Of a DNA stretch of 14,620 nt, positions 13,591 through 14,620 are shown piece by piece. Within the stretch, counting starts at the first letter, position 1. Every line of letters starts with the position of its first letter. The DNA lies in contig JAEWNM010000003.1 in NCBI GenBank assembly GCA_023392755.1, positions 1 through 14,620 on the forward strand, in the 5' to 3' direction. The notes under the pieces were generated by a model. The model had not been told where the DNA came from. It saw nothing but the letters and a program-made list of their open reading frames with translations, and made no database searches. Position numbers and translations under genes: made by a program. The stretch comes from Bacillota bacterium (lineage in GTDB: Bacteria; Bacillota; Clostridia; Christensenellales; Aristaeellaceae).

Positions 13591-14562
13591 TTATGAAAGC
13601 GCAGCCACTTCGGTGTGTGCGCTTTTTTCCCCTGCGGTATGCATTGTGATGCCGGCCATATCGGCCGCCATATATACGGCGCCCCATTCCGCCTCTGTCT
13701 GCAATGGGGAAACGGTCAGATTCGGGAACTGTGCGGTGATGCGCTCTTCGGCGGATTTGCGAAGCCATTTGTTGTTGAGCAGAAAGCCGCCGCCAAAAAG
13801 CAGGGGGAATGGCTCCTTGTCCATTTCCAGCTCACGAACGACTGTCTCAACAATCAGGCAGATTTCATCCAACGTTTTGTTCATAATGGAAGTAGCAACG
13901 GCATCGCCCTTTGAATGGGCGTTAACCACCACATGGTTCAGGCGCGCCAGGTCACTTTTGTTCTTTTGATAAACGAAGTCCACGATTTCATCAAATTCAC
14001 TCAGGTGCAGATACTTGCAAAAATCATTGACCATGCAGGTCTCAGGCCCCGAATGGTCGTATGCGCGCAACGCGGCGGTGATGCCCAGGCGGGCAACCCA
14101 ATAAGCGGAAGCCTCATCGCCGACGATATAGCCGAAACCGCCTACCCGCCATGTCCTTTTTTGCGCGTTGATCCCATACCCGATGGAGCCGGTGCCTGAA
14201 ATCAGCATAATGCCGGGTTTGCCGCGTGTATTGGCGTACAGGGCGATCACCGCGTCGTTTACCACTTTCACCGGGCAGGATAATTTCAGGCCGTCCAGCA
14301 TGTTTTCAATCATCCGCCTGGTGGATTCGGTGTCCACGCCCGCCGTGCCAAAGCACAGGCCGACGCAGTCGTTGAGCGCGTGGCCATAGGTGTCGCAAAA
14401 ATCCTTCAGAAGCATCACAAAGTTTTGCTTGACCACGGAGATGGGGTTGCTTTCCACATTGGTGCTTTTACCGCAGCTGAAGCCGATTTTGCTGCCGGAA
14501 AGATCAACTGCCAGCAAACGGGAATGCGTGCCCCCGCCGTCAATCCCTATTAAGTATTTCAT
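13591..14562 (-). CDS. BadF/BadG/BcrA/BcrD ATPase family sugar kinase (N-acetylglucosamine kinase-like)
   Basis: The product is 323 aa. GAGGAGG lies 11 nt before ATG 14562-14560. The ASKHA fold is evident: phosphate-1 loop GIDGGGTHSR (6-15), FGTAGVD (71-77), VVNDAVIALYA with the probable catalytic Asp103 (100-110), phosphate-2 loop ISGTGSIGYGI (121-131), GGFGYIVGDEASAYWVAR (141-158), and FGGGFLLN near the C-terminus. This pattern is that of N-acetylglucosamine kinases and relatives rather than benzoyl-CoA reductase subunits. It would phosphorylate a hexosamine or related sugar released from the imported compound. It is the first gene of the operon within the window; the gap to the binding-protein gene is the largest in the cluster. 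Confidence 0.85.
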   Translation of the reverse strand: MKYLIGIDGGGTHSRLLAVDLSGSKIGFSCGKSTNVESNPISVVKQNFVMLLKDFCDTYGHALNDCVGLCFGTAGVDTESTRRMIENMLDGLKLSCPVKVVNDAVIALYANTRGKPGIMLISGTGSIGYGINAQKRTWRVGGFGYIVGDEASAYWVARLGITAALRAYDHSGPETCMVNDFCKYLHLSEFDEIVDFVYQKNKSDLARLNHVVVNAHSKGDAVATSIMNKTLDEICLIVETVVRELEMDKEPFPLLFGGGFLLNNKWLRKSAEERITAQFPNLTVSPLQTEAEWGAVYMAADMAGITMHTAGEKSAHTEVAALS

Positions 14563-14620
14563 TGCTGTATACTCCTCCTCTTGCCGCGGGCAACCTCATG
14601 TCGGTTCATGCCTTTACTAT
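14563..14620 (-). other. Upstream edge of the minus-strand operon
   Basis: These 58 nt contain the ribosome site of the kinase gene. One minus-strand frame is open from the window edge to a TGA overlapping the kinase ATG (ATGA), and another ends in TGA about 45 nt before it. An upstream gene may therefore end here, but neither frame is long enough to identify. No promoter is recognisable. Confidence 0.3.

Overview
The window looks like chromosomal DNA from a spore-forming member of the Bacillota, probably the class Clostridia. The gene order yicC, remA-like (DUF370), gmk, rpoZ, coaBC is the conserved Bacillota housekeeping block. There is also a BclA-like collagen-repeat protein typical of spore surfaces, with a sigma-K-like promoter. 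Strong GGAGG-type ribosome binding sites precede most genes, and base composition is moderately GC-rich throughout. I cannot name a genus. No rRNA, tRNA, CRISPR array, transposase or phage gene was seen.

Left part, 1-3114, plus strand: the 3' end of an S1-domain RNA-binding protein; a strong terminator with a possible competing hairpin; thiamine pyrophosphokinase (thiN); purC behind its own promoter; and a secreted phosphodiester glycosidase. A hairpin at 3123-3145 is shared with the convergent collagen-like gene.

Middle, 3161-7786: a collagen-like gene on the minus strand (58 uninterrupted G-X-Y triplets, cysteine/proline-rich N-terminus, C-terminal globular domain) is divergent from a housekeeping operon on the plus strand, yicC-remA-gmk-rpoZ-coaBC. 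That operon has a near-consensus extended -10 promoter. It covers RNA turnover, a DUF370 regulator, GDP synthesis, RNA polymerase omega and coenzyme A synthesis.

Right part, 7904-14562, minus strand: a probable six-gene operon read right to left. It encodes a BadF/GlcNAc-kinase-type sugar kinase, an extracellular sugar-binding protein, two carbohydrate ABC permeases, an Amidohydro_2 metal-dependent hydrolase and an ArgH-family lyase. Gaps are 13-22 nt, apart from a 127-nt gap before the binding protein and a 90-nt hairpin-bearing gap after it. No ABC ATPase lies in the window. The combination of sugar uptake, kinase, hydrolase and an argininosuccinate-lyase-like enzyme without other arginine genes is the best candidate here for an undescribed catabolic pathway. 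Its substrate cannot be read from the sequence.

Other points worth a look are the sigma-K-like promoter of the collagen-like gene, a possible attenuator before thiN, a Glu where CoaC enzymes normally have the catalytic Cys, a divergent PurC, and a possible 22-codon leader ORF whose stop overlaps the start of the sugar-binding protein gene.
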